Origin: Gorsachius magnificus
Taxonomy: Eukaryota; Chordata; Aves; Pelecaniformes; Ardeidae
Length of the DNA: 64,000 nucleotides
Assembly (NCBI GenBank): GCA_034008185.1
Contig: CM067086.1
Coordinates: 15,054,007 to 15,118,006, forward strand
Direction: 5' to 3'
Positions within the stretch are counted from its first letter, which is position 1; every line of letters starts with the position of its first letter. The notes under the pieces are model-generated. The model saw only the letters and a program-made list of their open reading frames with translations, searched no databases and was not told where the DNA came from. Positions 12,101 to 27,100 of this stretch are shown one piece after another. The position numbers were made by a program, and so were the translations under genes.

Positions 12101-15100
12101 GTACCAGGAAAATATTTGGTGGCATCATGAAGATGATGTGGGAGTCAAAGCCCAGGAAGCTGAGTGCTGAAAATCCTGCTATTATCTGGCTGAAAGAGGT
12201 GACAGATGTACAGGGTATTAAAGGGTGACACTTTTTGAGCTGAATCCCTGTTCCGTGCTTTTCTCTTCTGACTATTTCCTTAGCATTCAGTAGCTGAAAG
12301 CACAGGCTGCATGTGAGTATGAATGGTTCTGGGGCGCAGGGCTCTTGCGTAAGCCCTGCTGCAGTGGGTAGATGAAATAAGCCTGACTGAGCCCTTCTCC
12401 AGTGAAGGGTGAGGAGCTGGGAAGAAATTGGTACAAGATCTGGGCTGAGATGAGCCCAGCATCTCCCCTGAACACTGTCTGGTCCTAATTAATGAGATTG
12501 TCTCATTGTTATAAAAGCATATATATGGAAATCTGTGTATTATAATTTATCTTTAATTATCGCAAAAATGAACTGACCATTTGAACTGATTTGTTTACAA
12601 AATTAAACACATAAAATATTCAACGCCACATGTCGGTCATAGTGTAGTATAAAATACAGATGCAAAAGTAGACTAGGGAATAAGTGTCATATTACAAAAG
12701 AGCCATAGCAAAACTGTTGAAATTAATGTATTTGAGACCAACTGGATTACCTAAAATCCTATGACTCCATTAGGAATTATTCCTTATAAGAAAAAGGTTT
12801 AGGAGTTCCTTTTCTTGCCATTTTGCCTGAAAAAATGTCACTGCAGTTTGCTTACCAATTCAGAAAGGCTAACTATTGCTGCAACTTTAATTCTTTAAAC
12901 AGCAAATCGCATTTTATTCACAGGTGACCAAAAAGATCCTCCATTATTCTTTCCAATTAACAGTACATAAATATCAAAAGGAACATCTAACTGATGTTGG
13001 TAATCAAGTGGCAAGATTCTGAAATATAAAATCATTTAAAAACCTAATCCCTTATTCAGTATAAAATTATAGGCTGTCATCAGGAACCGGCTGGCAAAGC
13101 TAGGTCCAGATGGGAGACTGGCTGGGCAATAAGAAGAGGTAGGGTGGAAATGATGGGTAGGCTGGAAACGATGGGAACCTAAGGAAAGACATGACTGCTC
13201 CCTCTGCTGGCAAGGTTCTCACCTGCTTTAATTTTTAACTAATGAGTAGGCATTTCTTTAATTATTTAGGATCTAGCCAATAAATAATGCAGAATGTTCC
13301 CTTCTCAGTCTGTTGCTGTGTGTTTGCACATTTTTGAACTTATGGTGCCCTATTTCACTAGAATAATTTGCCATAGAGTAAAGGCTCAGATGGATATCTA
13401 ATGGTAGAGTTACTGGCTTTATATTTTAATTGTTCGTAAAATGAAAGGCAAGATTAAGCTATTTAACCTTCAAAATATTCTATTCTAAAATGTATAGACA
13501 TTTTGTATTTAATTTACATATTTCCCAATATTACGATAAATTATCATATCGTACTATAACAAGAACCCTTTAGTGTAGCAGTAAAATACTATAAAATGAA
13601 ATATTCTGCAACACAAACATACTAAATTACACAACTTACCAAAAAAGTACCATTCTTCCATGAGTAAAATTCATGACCAGAGAATTCAGACATAATGTTT
13701 GTATTAAAACTTAATTAAAAGATGAAGATAAGTCATTCATTACTTGATTTGTGATATAAATTAATAGCTGCAGTAAGAACATTTAGAAAAAAATCTGTTC
13801 TAGGATTTTGGCCTACAACCAGAAGCTCCCAGAACAGGAGGGATCAGCTTTTTCTGCCCACTGTTCTCATCTGAATCCTGGCTGAAAAGCTACTCCAGCT
13901 CCCAGCTTTCCAGAAGGCTCCATCCCAGGAATCCTCGCCTGCCATTTGGTTTGCTGATTTTAATCTCACAGGACTTTCTTACAGTGGCTCCACTATGCTG
14001 AACTGGCACTTGCTCCTAGAAGTGAGTTATTATTAAACTTGTAGGTCAATTGTGGCACTAACAACTCTTTGGAAGCTTTCAGCCACGGTGTACAATTTGC
14101 TGGTCTAATTAAATATTAATTCTAAGTGTTACATTCTGTGGCTAAGAGCTTTTATTTTCCATCATCAGTCTGGAAGAGAAAGAGGTTACAAGGCTAATTT
14201 AATCTTTTTTTTTTCCCTAGCATTAAAGCTTAACTACACAGGCACAAAAACATCATTAAAGATGCAGTATTCCTTTTTATTATGATTATATTGTAATTAA
14301 TAGAGCAGGTCTAAACAAAAAGACGTAAAATTAGATTCTGAAATGTCAAGGTTTTTAAACAAAACGGAAAGTTCATATAAAAATGTTTCTAAGCAAACAC
14401 TGCACAGAAATTCAATATTCACTTATTTGAAAATCATTTAAGATGGGAAATACACATGCAGTAATTTAAATATAAAACAGTTTTATACAAAATTAATGTT
14501 CCTTGTTCTGAAATACAACAGATAAACCCCATATTTAATGCTAGATTCACAGAGCATTTTTTGCAAGAACCTGTACTTCTATGAAAAAAAAATAGTATTG
14601 CTTCAGAAAAACAATACTACTTTCCATTTTCTAACAGAATTACTTGCTTAAAGCAGATAACTAGTTTGTCCTGCATTATTTAAAGTCACTCTTCTAATCT
14701 TTACTTATCAGTGTCCAAATGGGCTCAATACATGAGCCTCTTCCCTTCTGCTTCCATAACAGTTCCGGGTTCATTGCTTAAAGGATCCATACTGTGATGG
14801 GATATTTAACTGTTTAGGTCTAATATTGCAGTTGAAAGATTTAGTTCTAAATCTTACCTAATTTTTTAAAGTTATCATAGGCATATTTTCAGATTATATA
14901 CATGAAACGTAAAACAAAATTGCTATGTTGCATATACTCATTAACTTTTAAAGTTCAACATATTCATTTTGGAAAAGTGATGGTTTTTGATTAAAAGTGT
15001 GTTGATGAGATGGTGATAAGGGCATGTATAAAGTGTCCTTCTAAAAAATAAAATTTATTAAAATGAGAAGGTGGTTTAGGCGTGCAATTTTACCATACAA

Positions 15101-18100
15101 TGTGACTGTTCATCATAATATAGCTAAATCAGTTAAAAGACTATTAGCATGTGGGTACAAAAACATGCTTCATATTGTATTTGTTTTTGAAGTGGTAGAC
15201 CTAGAATACAGCCTGTTGGCAACCATAAACTTATCATCTGAAACAACAAAATATTTCTATTTCTTCTGCAACTTAATTAGCAAATACTATCAACAATAAT
15301 AAAATTGAAAACAAAATTACTTACTATCCCACAATTTAAATTTTGAATTGTATAGTTCTCTGAGCTTCCTACTAGATCATAATTTTAAAGATGCTTTTAT
15401 GAATGTCTAGAATATGCAAACCAGAATATTCATATCTGAAAACTATGTGGGTAACCCAAGAATACCTGTCAAACTCATGACTCTCAATATTTCTTTGTAT
15501 GGTTGTTAAACTGGATTTCTCACATGCAACAAAAAGCAATATGCAACATTAAAAAGCAAGTAAAAAAACCCCAAATTAGAAAAATATGAAGACTATTTCA
15601 CCCTCAAAGTTTCTATTTTGCAGAGAATTTTGAAAGCTTGCTTAACTATGACTTAGAATCTACATGACATTCGATCGCAATACAAATTTGTGTGCAGTGG
15701 CTACCTCATCAAATACATTTGAAGGTTATCCTGGATTTTACACTTGTGAACCCTCAGAAGTTAGAGTTCTAAGGCAGGCAATCACTCTTAGGTCTTATCA
15801 TAGGAATAAAGATTTCAAACTGTGAGAAGTTCACAAGCTATAGGAGTTCATATCTTATAATCCTATATTAGCAATGGATCTAAAGCACTCTACTGCTTGA
15901 CTTCGACTTTAGCTGCTAAATTACTCAGTGTGAACACAAAAGGCTATGGATGTGAAAAGGTTTGTTTCTGCATTTTTCTACACTGAAACATACAGTAACT
16001 TATGCACTTCAGTGAATTCAAAGCATCAAAACATTAATATTGTAGGAAATTAATTTTTTAACATACTGGATGAAATAATGAAAATACCTTGCTAAACAGA
16101 ACTTCAGACTCTGAGGACCAGTTCTATAACAAGACTTATTCATACTGACTTTTCATTAGTCAATTAATTTCCCTTGGTACATGCTGACTAATATGGTTGT
16201 TAGTCCTTACCAGTAATACAGCTTCAAGTTCAAAATAAAGGATGGCTTTAATAAAAGTGTTACGCTTTCTCCCAGTGAAAATAATAATCTACTAAAAAAA
16301 AATATAACTTAAGTGATACAAAATTGGGAAGAAAAGGAACAGAATTATGAACATTATTTAATATTTTGGGGGAATGATGTTTTTACCAGTGATTTCTAGT
16401 CATTAAAGAAAAAGAAGAAAAAACAACAGGAAAATATTTTAAATTCTTATTTAGAGTATAAACCAGTGACATTAAAGTCCTTTAAGCCACACTCTGTAGC
16501 ACAAAAAGTTGTGTTTTTTTTTTAAATTCGGTACTAAACTGCACAGATTATCAACATACAGAAGAAGCATCCTTACTTGTTTTTATAATATTCCTTGAAT
16601 TTGGAAAGTGTAACAACAAATGAAACCCCTCTGCAGTCTGCCCTCCTTGATCAATGCTAGATTTTAAAAATGGAAGCAATTTTCTCTTTTCAAATGCACT
16701 GTCTGATTTCATAGGCACAATGCATTTTCAAGATGCAGTAGAAAGACTTGAAAAATAACCTTCCATCAACTATTTTAATCATACTTGTAAGTATCTCAAT
16801 ATTTATTACCTGACAGACAGTGTAAGATAAGAGTATGTTCAATCAGCAGAAAATATCAATCAAGTAAAACTTGTCACACATCATGTGAATAAAATTCATA
16901 ATTGGATAAGTTTTTAGTGTCATTTTCTTGAAATCATCTTCCAGACTAATGTATTCCTATTTTTTTGAGAAAAGAGAATTTTCTTTTTTCTTCATGCACT
17001 GTTTGCACTAGAAGTTTCATCAATAAAATACAAAGAATCTGTTCTTTAGTGGACTACAATTTCTTTAAATTATTCTGAAAAAACTCTGTACACAACCAGA
17101 GTTTTGGTAGAATTGTGCCTTTTTCCAAAATATAGCCTTACAGAAGACTGTGAAGACATTCCATGTCCCATCAAACTGGGTGAATGAGCATCATCTTTGG
17201 ATAAATGCAATTCAAAGTTATTAAATCCAAGACAATGAATAGCTGGAATAATGAAAGAGCCACATTGGTGGATGTGTACCACAGGGGAAAAGCATCAAGA
17301 ACAAAATCGCTGTTTAATGTTCAATAGTCATCAAAGAGACAAAGGAAAAAAAAAAATTTTTTTGTAACAAAGTAAAATATGATTAAAAGAAAAGTGACTG
17401 TTTAAAAACAGTTAAGGAGTCAGCATGACAAAAAAAAAAAAAAGCAGACATTAGAATGTAGGAAAAGTGAACAAAAAATACAAAACAATCAGAATACAGA
17501 AAATATAAAATAGGGAGCCTCATCTTGTTGTCTGATCAGCCAACAACAAAGATATCATTTATGAAAAGTAAAGGCAAAATTAAACTTTCTGGAAATTAAA
17601 CAAACCAGGTAGATTTAATTTGTGGAACTCCCTGTCACAGCACAACATGCAAAGTATTTGGCAAAATATATAAAAGAAACCAATCTCAAACTATACATAT
17701 ATATATACACACACACATATTCCATATATATATATATATATGCATTATTCATATACTACATATAAAAAATACAGCTAGTCTGGGTTGGAAAGACATTGTC
17801 CCTGTTGAAAATCAGTACTACCAATTGTGAGTTTTATTTATTCTTCACTGGAGTAACTAGTACTGGGGGCTGACAGACACGAGATATGGTATGGTCACTA
17901 CTAAAAATCTATTTTTAAAAGACAAATCATATAAAAATGACACTATTATTCTGTATATGTTATGCAAACAAAACCTCGATTAAAATGCGATTTTGAACTT
18001 GTATTCACCTTAATGGAAATTATTCATGTGAAGAATTTATTTGTAGACAACCTAATTAATACAGTTGGGAGGCAAAAGATAACATAGAAAATACAGAAAC

Positions 18101-21100
18101 AGTAGTTCAGGGAATAAATGTGGAATTTACTACATCTTCAAAAAAATAGTGTGCATTTTCTATGCCTTCAGTGTACTGACTTTAAGATTCAACAGAGAAA
18201 GCATATGCTAGAACTTACTCTGATCAAATTAAATACATATACAGAAATGCACTTGGAAAAAAAAATCCCTCTCTCTTATTCTCTTGGAAAGAAAAGATAT
18301 TTTCTTTACTTTTTTAATCCAGCAAGAAACCTCAGCAACAGAATGGTGAGTAGCTGGGTTGTGAGAATGTGAGCAGCTGCTGTTATTATAACTAAAGGTC
18401 TGTCTACGGCTTGAGCCTGAGAGACCACATGTTCGGCTGTCCTCTCATCTTGCCATCCTCACCAATTAACTATTAACATGGAGGGCTGTACACATGCTCT
18501 CAGGGGCTCTTTAACAGGCTTCTTGGAGAGTGGAACAACTACACAGCAGGGCTCTGGGAACTGAGTAATGTGGGGTATAAGGAACCCTCAGCAGCTTTGC
18601 TCCTCCTAATGACAGTTTTCTCCATAGTTTAGTGCTTAAACAAGGATACATGAAGTTTAACAATTTCAAAAAATATTTAATGCCCTCATTAGTTTAAGGC
18701 TGTTAAGCAAAGGTTCTGGTAATAATGTTTCTTTTCTTTTAATTCAGAATATTCTAGCACTATATTCTAAAACAATTCTGTTAAAATAAAAAAATCAGTT
18801 ATTTAAAACATCAGATATGATTTCAATCCTAACTCCATGGGAATTGATTTACATGGAATTAATAAACACAAAACCCAAATCAACTTCCCAGGTAAGTTTG
18901 CAACAAACAAAAAACTTTGTCCTTCAATTTGTTTTCTAGAAACGCTTCTCTAAAATATGATCATACCTTTTATTGACATAATATATATAAAAAAGAGTAA
19001 CATGAAACTGACTGTATGTCCCAATTACGTACAGGTAATTCCAATGTGTAAAGAGAAGGATTCTAGTTTTACATTCACAAATTCTATTCATTGCATTAAA
19101 TTTTACCGTCAATCTCTTTGAAGGTAAACTGCCATCTAATACTTAAAAATAGCTGAGTAAGGAGATGGAGGTTTGCATTACAAGAGGAATATTCATAAAC
19201 TTTTGATTGCAATGGTAAAACTAGAGAATCAAGTTTCTTTATTTTAAAGCAGAAAGTGCATCTAGATAAATAACATTTGCAGGTATTCGCACACCTTTAC
19301 AAAATGCAATACATAAGTGAGAGTCATGTACTTACCTAAGACAGGATTTAATCCAACGATAAACTTACTTACTATGAAAACATTTTGCATAATATGAGGT
19401 TTCACCCAGTGCTTTTTTACTATAATCAAATCAAATTAATATTGAAATGTACAGGTTCCTTGTTCATTGAGAATAATAATTTTGCTTTTGTAAGTTACAT
19501 TACCACTTGCAGAAAAAAAGACTACCTACACTTTTCCTTTTGCTAAAAATGTTTATTTCCAGAGCATACATTTAAGTGCCATATACTCTCAATGAAAAGT
19601 ACTGTTAGCAGTTTCTGATTTTACAATTGGGAAAATTACTCTGATACCATAACTGGTTTGCTCCTGGTCCCAATACAAGGGGATATTAGAATTAAAGAGG
19701 AAAACTGTATCTTTCAGTTCCTGGCTTTAAAAACAAGATCACACATCATCATAATGAGCATGACAGACGAAGACAGTGGACTGCAATGTCTTGTATTGAA
19801 ACTCTAAACAGTGTGCTAAAGGCAGTGGAAAAGGTCATAGGGATGTTGTAAAAAAAATTAATAAAGAGATAACTAGGAGTCTCTTTGCTTTTTTTACAGT
19901 TTCTGAAATGTTGACAGTTTTTCAAAAAAGACTAAGACCCACATAAGAGATAAATGTATCTAAGATAGTTTTGTGCTTAGGTCTTAGTAGATTTTGCAGC
20001 ATGACTGTCCCACAAAAGTATAGAAACACTATAGTGAAGTTAGGTTAGTTTTCAAAATGCCCAAAATTGCATTTATTTTCTTACCATAAACTTTAAATTT
20101 TTGCTAACTGATGTATCAGCTATGAAATCTAGCAAAGACAGCATTCCTACCTGGATAAGGTGAGTGGGCACTGTGATGATGCAGGCTGACAAAGATTTTC
20201 TGAGGACGCCACGGAGAACATAGAGAAATTTTGTAAGGCTATGAACATCTTCAGGAGTATCACTGCTACAAATGTCATCACCCCACAACATGGAACCCAG
20301 ACTCTGAATTCCTATCCGCAAAATATTCTTTTGTTTTTTCTATTAAAAAAAAAAAAAGCCACTTGTTAATTTTTAAATATTGAGGAAAATGTCTTGTAAT
20401 GTATTTAAAAAATACAATTTATAGAGCTCATATTCATAATAATTACATATTTTATGTAATCATAGCTTAATCTCAGATGATCTTATAAAAATTACAAATG
20501 GAATGGCATTTTTTTTCACTGACTGGATATCATGCTATGTCAGATAAGCAAGTGCAAGTGTAAGAGACAGCACAGAAATACCAAAACCTACTAATTTGCA
20601 TTTTTTAACCAGCTAAATGTAAGTATATTCTGACACAAAATCCAATGATACTATGATTTTTCATGCCCTTTCTCTCCTCCATCACTGCCTAAAAAAAAGA
20701 ATCTTTTTTCCCAGCTCTAAACTGGTCTTCTGGAAGTGTCTGAGAGTAATCAAACACAACTCTTGCCTCTCTTTTCAATTTTCCACTATGTTATTTTCGC
20801 AACCTGACTATTCTGACTGCTTCCTTTAGTTTTGCTTTTTCTGCTGCTTCTAAACGAACAAGGTAGGTGGCCTATCTCAGCAACACATGGCCCGTTCACT
20901 GTTTTAGAAGTCTCTGTAAGCATCATCTGCATTTCTGTCAAATCCTTCCAGCTAATGAAGGAAGGTTTACTCACAGCTATGGAGAAAGAGAGTTTGATGG
21001 AGACATCAGCAGATTGTCTCTTAAGGACTACACCTTTCTGAAAGTCCTTGACTGAGTGTTTCTGGATCTGCTTTAGTTAGCTATTGGGTACTAGAATCTA

Positions 21101-24100
21101 AGCTGTTTTGACATGTAAAATCCAAAACAGCCTTGTGTGTTACCTACCTAAAGACTGTCTGCTGCCCTGCAGTACGCTGGCAGAAGAGCATCCAACAGAG
21201 GCAGTGGCTAAGATAGAGCCCCTTTTCTGAAGGGACGGATTATGAAGCCACAGTTCTAATTTGTTTATGCACAGTAAAATGTCATCTTGCATGATGACAA
21301 ATCTCATTTCTGCTTGTTTGATGTGACCTTTCCTGGTGATCTTTGAGCAGCATTTTAGGTATATTTGCTATCAAGAGCCGAGAGAGACAATAAGCACCCT
21401 TGTTGAAAGACTCCCTGTACAAGGTGATCAAAGATACATTTCTAGAGTTCAGGGTTCATACTTAAAGGCTGGCTTTTTTTTTTTTTTTTTTACATATATA
21501 TAAACACACAAAAAATATTAGTTTAGATAAATAAAAGCTTCCAGGTACTTTTCATTACAGCAAAGTGCTTTGATAAACTGTAGATATTAATTTCCACCAG
21601 CTGGAATGAACAGCAACTATCAAGCACAAAACATTGCACAGCTGCTCTGGAAATCCAGAGGAAAGGTTTTGACAAGACAAGAGGCTGCTCTTGTAAGTAC
21701 TTCCCTCTCCATATTGGGTAGACAGAGCCCGAGTTGTGAAACACAGTCAGTACCACATGGCTCTGCATTTATCCAACTCTCATGGCTTACACAGTGAGCT
21801 GATCTGCCAATTCCCTTACAATCTTTGTGAAAGTGATATATGTTTTAACTCTGGCAGATTCTTCAGTCTTGGGCTTTGCAGGCTTTTAGGCTTTACTTAC
21901 GTAAAGTTAATTTTTTAAACTACCTTAAGAAGATTAGGATAATAGTACAGGATAACATGACTTCTCTGTATGATATGTTAGGCTCTGATGTCGAGAGTTT
22001 TAAAAGAAACAGGAAAAATAGAAGCTAGTCTAATATTCTTTAGTCACTTCTAATCACAGATTCATGCATTTCTTGATGTGTGTATAAGCAATAATACAAA
22101 ATCAGGCATTTAAGAAAACTGTTTTATCCAGATATAATGGATATTGACCATGCAGAAAAAGCATTCTGGTATTTCAAAACTTCAGAGCAAACATACATAA
22201 AACTTATAGAACTTTTTAAATGAGAAAAATATTTTTTTCTTACAAAGAACATCCATAAGAACAACATACAGAGAGAAAACTGTATCAGAATCTCAATTCT
22301 CTTATTAGATGAAGGACGACAATAATAAATCATAGGAGTTGTAAAAGATAAAGCTATTCAAACACCAGATAACATCAGGTATATTTATTTTGGCCACTAA
22401 CAGAATTTCTACCAGTATAATTCTGTCAGGCCCACAAGGTCCTGACAACTGGCTTATTCCATAACTGAAATATAGGAAAAGCATAAGCGCAATACCACTA
22501 GATCTTTTATACTCTCATTAGTTTGGAAGTTTGCATTTTATTTTTTTTTTTTACCTTTTTCATGGAATTTTTGTAACACTGTTTACTTTGGCAGCAAGAA
22601 TTCTGATCATGAAGAATTAAAAAACCCAATTCCAAGCAAACAAAAAACCAATCTCCCCCCAACTTTATTACCCTGAAAGTCACTCAACTTGAGCTCCAAA
22701 GTATACAAAGAAACGTTACAGAAATATAGTAGCCTATGAAAATTCTGTTGTTAAACATGAAAATCCCAAAATATTCTGAATCAAACAAGTGCTATTCTGT
22801 ATGACTTAAAACCATGCTCGATCTGTAAATGATTAATACTTGATCATAGAATCATTTAAGTTGGAAAAGACCTTTAAGATCATCAAGTCCAACTGTTAAT
22901 CTAACACTGCCAAACCCACTGCTAAACCATATCCTTAAGCACCTCATCTACCTGTCTTTTAAATACCTCCAGGGATGGAGACTCAACCACTTCCCTGGGC
23001 AGCCCGTTCCAGTGCTTGACAACCCTTTCGGTGAAGACATTTTTCCTCATATCCAATCTAAATCTCCTCTGGCACAACTTGAGGCCATTTCCTCTCATCC
23101 TATTGCTTGCTACTTGGGAGAAGAGACCAACACCCACCTCACTACACCCCCCCTTTCAGGTAGTTGCAGAGAGTGATAAGGTCTCCCCTCAGCCTCCTCT
23201 TCTCTAGGCTGAACACCCCCAGTTCCCTCAGCTGCTCCTCATAAGACTTGTGCCTCAGACCCCTCACCAGCTTTGTGGCTCTCCTCTGGACATGCTCCAG
23301 CACCTCAATGTCCTTCTTGTAGTGAGGGGCCCAAACACGAACACAGTATTTGAGGTGAGGCCTCACCAGGGCCAAGTACAGGGGCATGATCACTTCCCTA
23401 GTCCTGCTGGCCACACTATTTCTGATACAAGGATGCTATTGGCCTTCTTGGCCACCTGGGCACACTGCTGGCTCATATTCAGCTGTCTGTCCATCAACAC
23501 CCCCAGGTCCTTTTCCGCCAGGCAGCTTTCCAGCCACTCATCCCCAAGCCTGTAGCATTGCCTGGGGTTGTTGTGACCCAAGTGCAGGACCTGGCACTTG
23601 GCCTTGTTGAACCTCATACAATTAATGATCAGCATCAAAGAGTTACTAGGAGGTTTTAGGAAGGATATAAAATTGATGCTCCTATTTATAGGTCATAGGT
23701 CATTCAGACCCTGAAGTTCCAAATACATCTTGGCAAAGATGTTCCAGTCAGTGTGAACAAACAGGTAATTGCTTTGGTTAACTTCGACCAAACTTTTCTG
23801 TAGCCTAATACAGGAATTAGTGTCCTAATGCCGACAAAGTCATGCAGGACTGTCAAGAAATATTAATCTATGATGACCAACAGCAGACAGCCCTATAAAA
23901 CTAATGTTAACTGATCATACTAGGTCCTAGAGATGCCTGGGCCTACTAAACCTCTAATGGTAGTTTTCACTAATTTTCCTAATTGTGTCAAATCTCTGTC
24001 AGCTGGGGTGAGTCACATTCTGCTCACTTTTCTCCAGACCCCTCTCCAAATACTAGTAAAAAGGAGTAGTAAGTCAAAGTAACATTGGCATATTGATGTG

Positions 24101-27100
24101 AAAGTAGCCAAAAATATCTGAAAGTTTTACCAGTCAAGTTAAACTTTTCCTTTGAATCCAGATCCAACAAGCAACACATTTCTAGACTAGAGAAATCTAG
24201 AAATAGTCTAGCGATTTTGGAAGGATTATACTTCTCAGTACAAAAAATGAAGCATTAAAGGCATCAACTTCTGTCATTCACAGACGGGGATTAATGGATC
24301 TACTTAAAGTCAGTAAGTAAATTACTTGAAAGTTCTGTATGTCCCTGCTATATTTTGGCCCTTGCAGATTTCTCCAAACTTCATGAAAGCCACTGCCAAT
24401 AGGAGCCACCAAAAGGGGAGAGGATTATTTGCAGGGGAAGAGCATACATGCACAAACTTTTCAGAAGCTTGTAGTAGTAATATATACAGGAAAGGACACA
24501 GGTCCAGAAGAATACAGGCAGGTCCTTACTCTACAATATTCATATCTGGCTACTTCTGAAGGCTCAGTAACTAGAAAGGGATACAGAGTAGCAGAGAGGA
24601 AAATTTCTCATAAATTTGGAAGATAAAAAGATCCAAGGCATGTTCCAGGCCACAACTACATTCAACTCTGGACATACTTTTAGGAAGTGTGTATTAGATA
24701 TTGCTTCTAAATGTACAAAATTTGAGTGTACAAAGAAATATGATGCTTGGGGAAAAGAAGAATCTTAAAAGAAAGTAACAGAAACTGCTCCAGGAAATAA
24801 TATGCATTATCTCCCTTGAAACAGAAACAACTACGCAACTGCTAATGGCTTTCTAGATGGGTAAACTGGCCTGAAAAAGGACTCTCTTACTAACTTTTAG
24901 AGCTTCACCTCAGAAATTTATACTTTTAAATCAATCTGAGTTAAAGTTCTGGTTTTGCTTTATTGACACTAGTAAGACATTCTGAAACAACGAGAAACAA
25001 GTACAGAAAATAACTATCCATGATGTTTAATTTTTCCCTGCTTGCAAGCAAAAAACCTAAAAATATTGGCTCTGACAAACCTTTATTTTCTTTTACATGT
25101 AAAAAAAAAAAAATCAGGAATATACAAAGAAAAATAAGAAACACCAGCCTATTTTCTTCAGTAGGAGGTTGTTTGCTGGCTACAGGTTGGCAGGGTGTTT
25201 CTTTCACTCAGCTGCTCTTTGCAGCCGGCAAGCTCTCCGGCTTCCACAGGACCTGTCACCGTGCCGGAGGAGCATCTCTGCGCACGGTGCTGTACGGTAG
25301 GATGACAAGCCTGTTGCCATGGCTACGACAGCGAGTGGGGAGAGGTGCCTGTCAGGGACCAATTTACTTCTCCAGACTGGCACTGCCACCAAAGGGAAGG
25401 CAAGCTCTCCCATAAATCTCAGCAGAGGCTAAACACTGAGCACAAATAATCTGAATTTACACACAAGTGTTCTGGCAGGTAACATTTCTAAAACACACTG
25501 TTGGACATGAAAACATCCATTCCAGCATTATCTTCCCCACAAAAATGATTTCTAAGATAATCAACTGGTAATAGTACACAGTCTTGTATTATATTCTTTG
25601 AGGGTCTCCAGCATCTATACTAATTAACTTCTACTGTAATAACATTTCTCTTGTACAACAATAAAGATAATTTATTTCCATCAACTCCAAAGGACTCACA
25701 TATTACTGAATATGACAAGGAATAATAGATAGGGCACTGTTCAAGATAGAATAGGGCTTTCAGCCTACGTTGTTACACTTAAAATGTATGATTTGTGAAA
25801 AGTACAGAGATTTTTAGAAGTCTGGTAAGCTGTTTTGATTTGTAAGTTGAAATAGCGTTCTTATTTCTTTACTTGTGTTTCAGTGCTCGCTACATAAAGA
25901 TGCACACCATTTAATTCATTAAAAAATTCACTCCACTCCAGTTAAAACAACATTGAAAAAATCTAAAAGTTTAAGATTAAATGTTCAGTCTCGAGAGTCT
26001 TGAACACATTACTGCTAAAGCAAAATTTGAAAAAAATACTGTAGGGGAAAATGTGTTTTGCTTAATTACATCATATTTGGCAGTCCATTTATTAGCTAAT
26101 TGCACAGAATATGCATTTTATCAATGTTGGCTTACAGTTCTTTCTTGCATGTTCTGTATATCTGTAACAGGTAAAAACTCCAAATGCACATTAAAATATA
26201 AATGACACTCTCTATTTACATTACTTTTTTACTTTAGCAATGCTTAGAAACAGCCTGTTCCTTGTTACTTTGTCCAAGACCTTCTTGTGCCACCCCCGAA
26301 AATTCAGAAAACAACATTAATTACAGGATTATAGAAGATTATGAGGGTCTTCAGTACCTGGGGATCAGAGCCATCAAACCCTTCCTGGTAAATGATCCTC
26401 TGAATGGACTGGAGCAGCCTTGCGTAAGCACTGTTCATATTACTGTTGGTAAGAAGTAGTAGTTTAGTAACACATTTTAATACTCTCCTATATGTCTCTA
26501 ACAGCTGTGTTAAAAATAAATATAAGCAGACGCAGCTTGCAATCTGAAAGTGCCATATAGAAAAAAGTGTCATAGAAGAAAAAAGCCAAACCTCTTTTGA
26601 ATAAAATCGACATTATAAGCAGTTGTGATTGCTTCATGTTAACTAGTTCAGTGCTCAGACATTTAGTGGAATCTAAAATCTCTAGGGATTAAGATAACTT
26701 AATTATGTCAGGCTTACTTACATCCAGAAGATTAATGATTTAATGTATCAACTTAAAGCTGAAACCATTACAGCACAGTATTAATCTTCTATAACTGACA
26801 AAGATCTACCCAATTGTTATTCCAAGTGTACCTAATCAAAACCCTGATGAACTTTGTGTTGAGTTTCTGCTACCAAAAACTTCCATAAAGCTGTTACAAC
26901 AATCAAAACCAACAAAAAATGAGAGACACAACATTTTCACAATTAAAAAGTTCATGTCGTTAATCAGGTTTGTTTCGGTTTTGGTGTTTTTTTTTTTTTT
27001 TTTTAGTTTTTTTTTCAGGTACTGCACCAGAGCATATGATACGTTCTGCTACACTACAGTTCCATTTTGTATCCATACACTACAGGTGTTATTACTGCTT

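Larger units (their letters stand above)
5922..20150 (-). other. ELP4 intron 7
   Basis: This complete intron of 14229 bp is the longest in the window. It holds a MARE-bearing candidate enhancer (8200-8470), a C-rich/A-rich tract (11605-11643), a MIR-like SINE (11905-12064) and a three-hairpin cluster (12336-12459). Further along are a CTCF-like motif (13197-13210), a possible noncoding element (13800-14240) and an AT/AC microsatellite (17692-17742). The rest is AT-rich sequence in which I see no gene. Confidence 0.85.
20340..26357 (-). other. ELP4 intron 6
   Basis: This complete 6018-bp intron holds a poly-T run (about 21475-21491), a truncated CR1 (22844-23620) and a CpG-rich island (25200-25400). 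The rest is AT-rich without a recognised gene. Confidence 0.85.

Noticed and set aside
23016..23610. Plus-strand open frames of up to about 100 codons
   Set aside because: They are antisense shadows of the CR1 reverse-transcriptase remnant on the minus strand.
25204..25415. Open frames on both strands through the CpG-rich island as an extra ELP4 exon or a separate gene
   Set aside because: No similarity to ELP4, and the spliced frame from exon 6 to exon 7 is complete without it; the open frames follow from GC-rich composition. The island is kept as a regulatory candidate instead.
26987..27015. Poly-T runs as the tail of a minus-strand processed pseudogene
   Set aside because: No recognisable coding sequence lies next to them; simple sequence is the simpler explanation.
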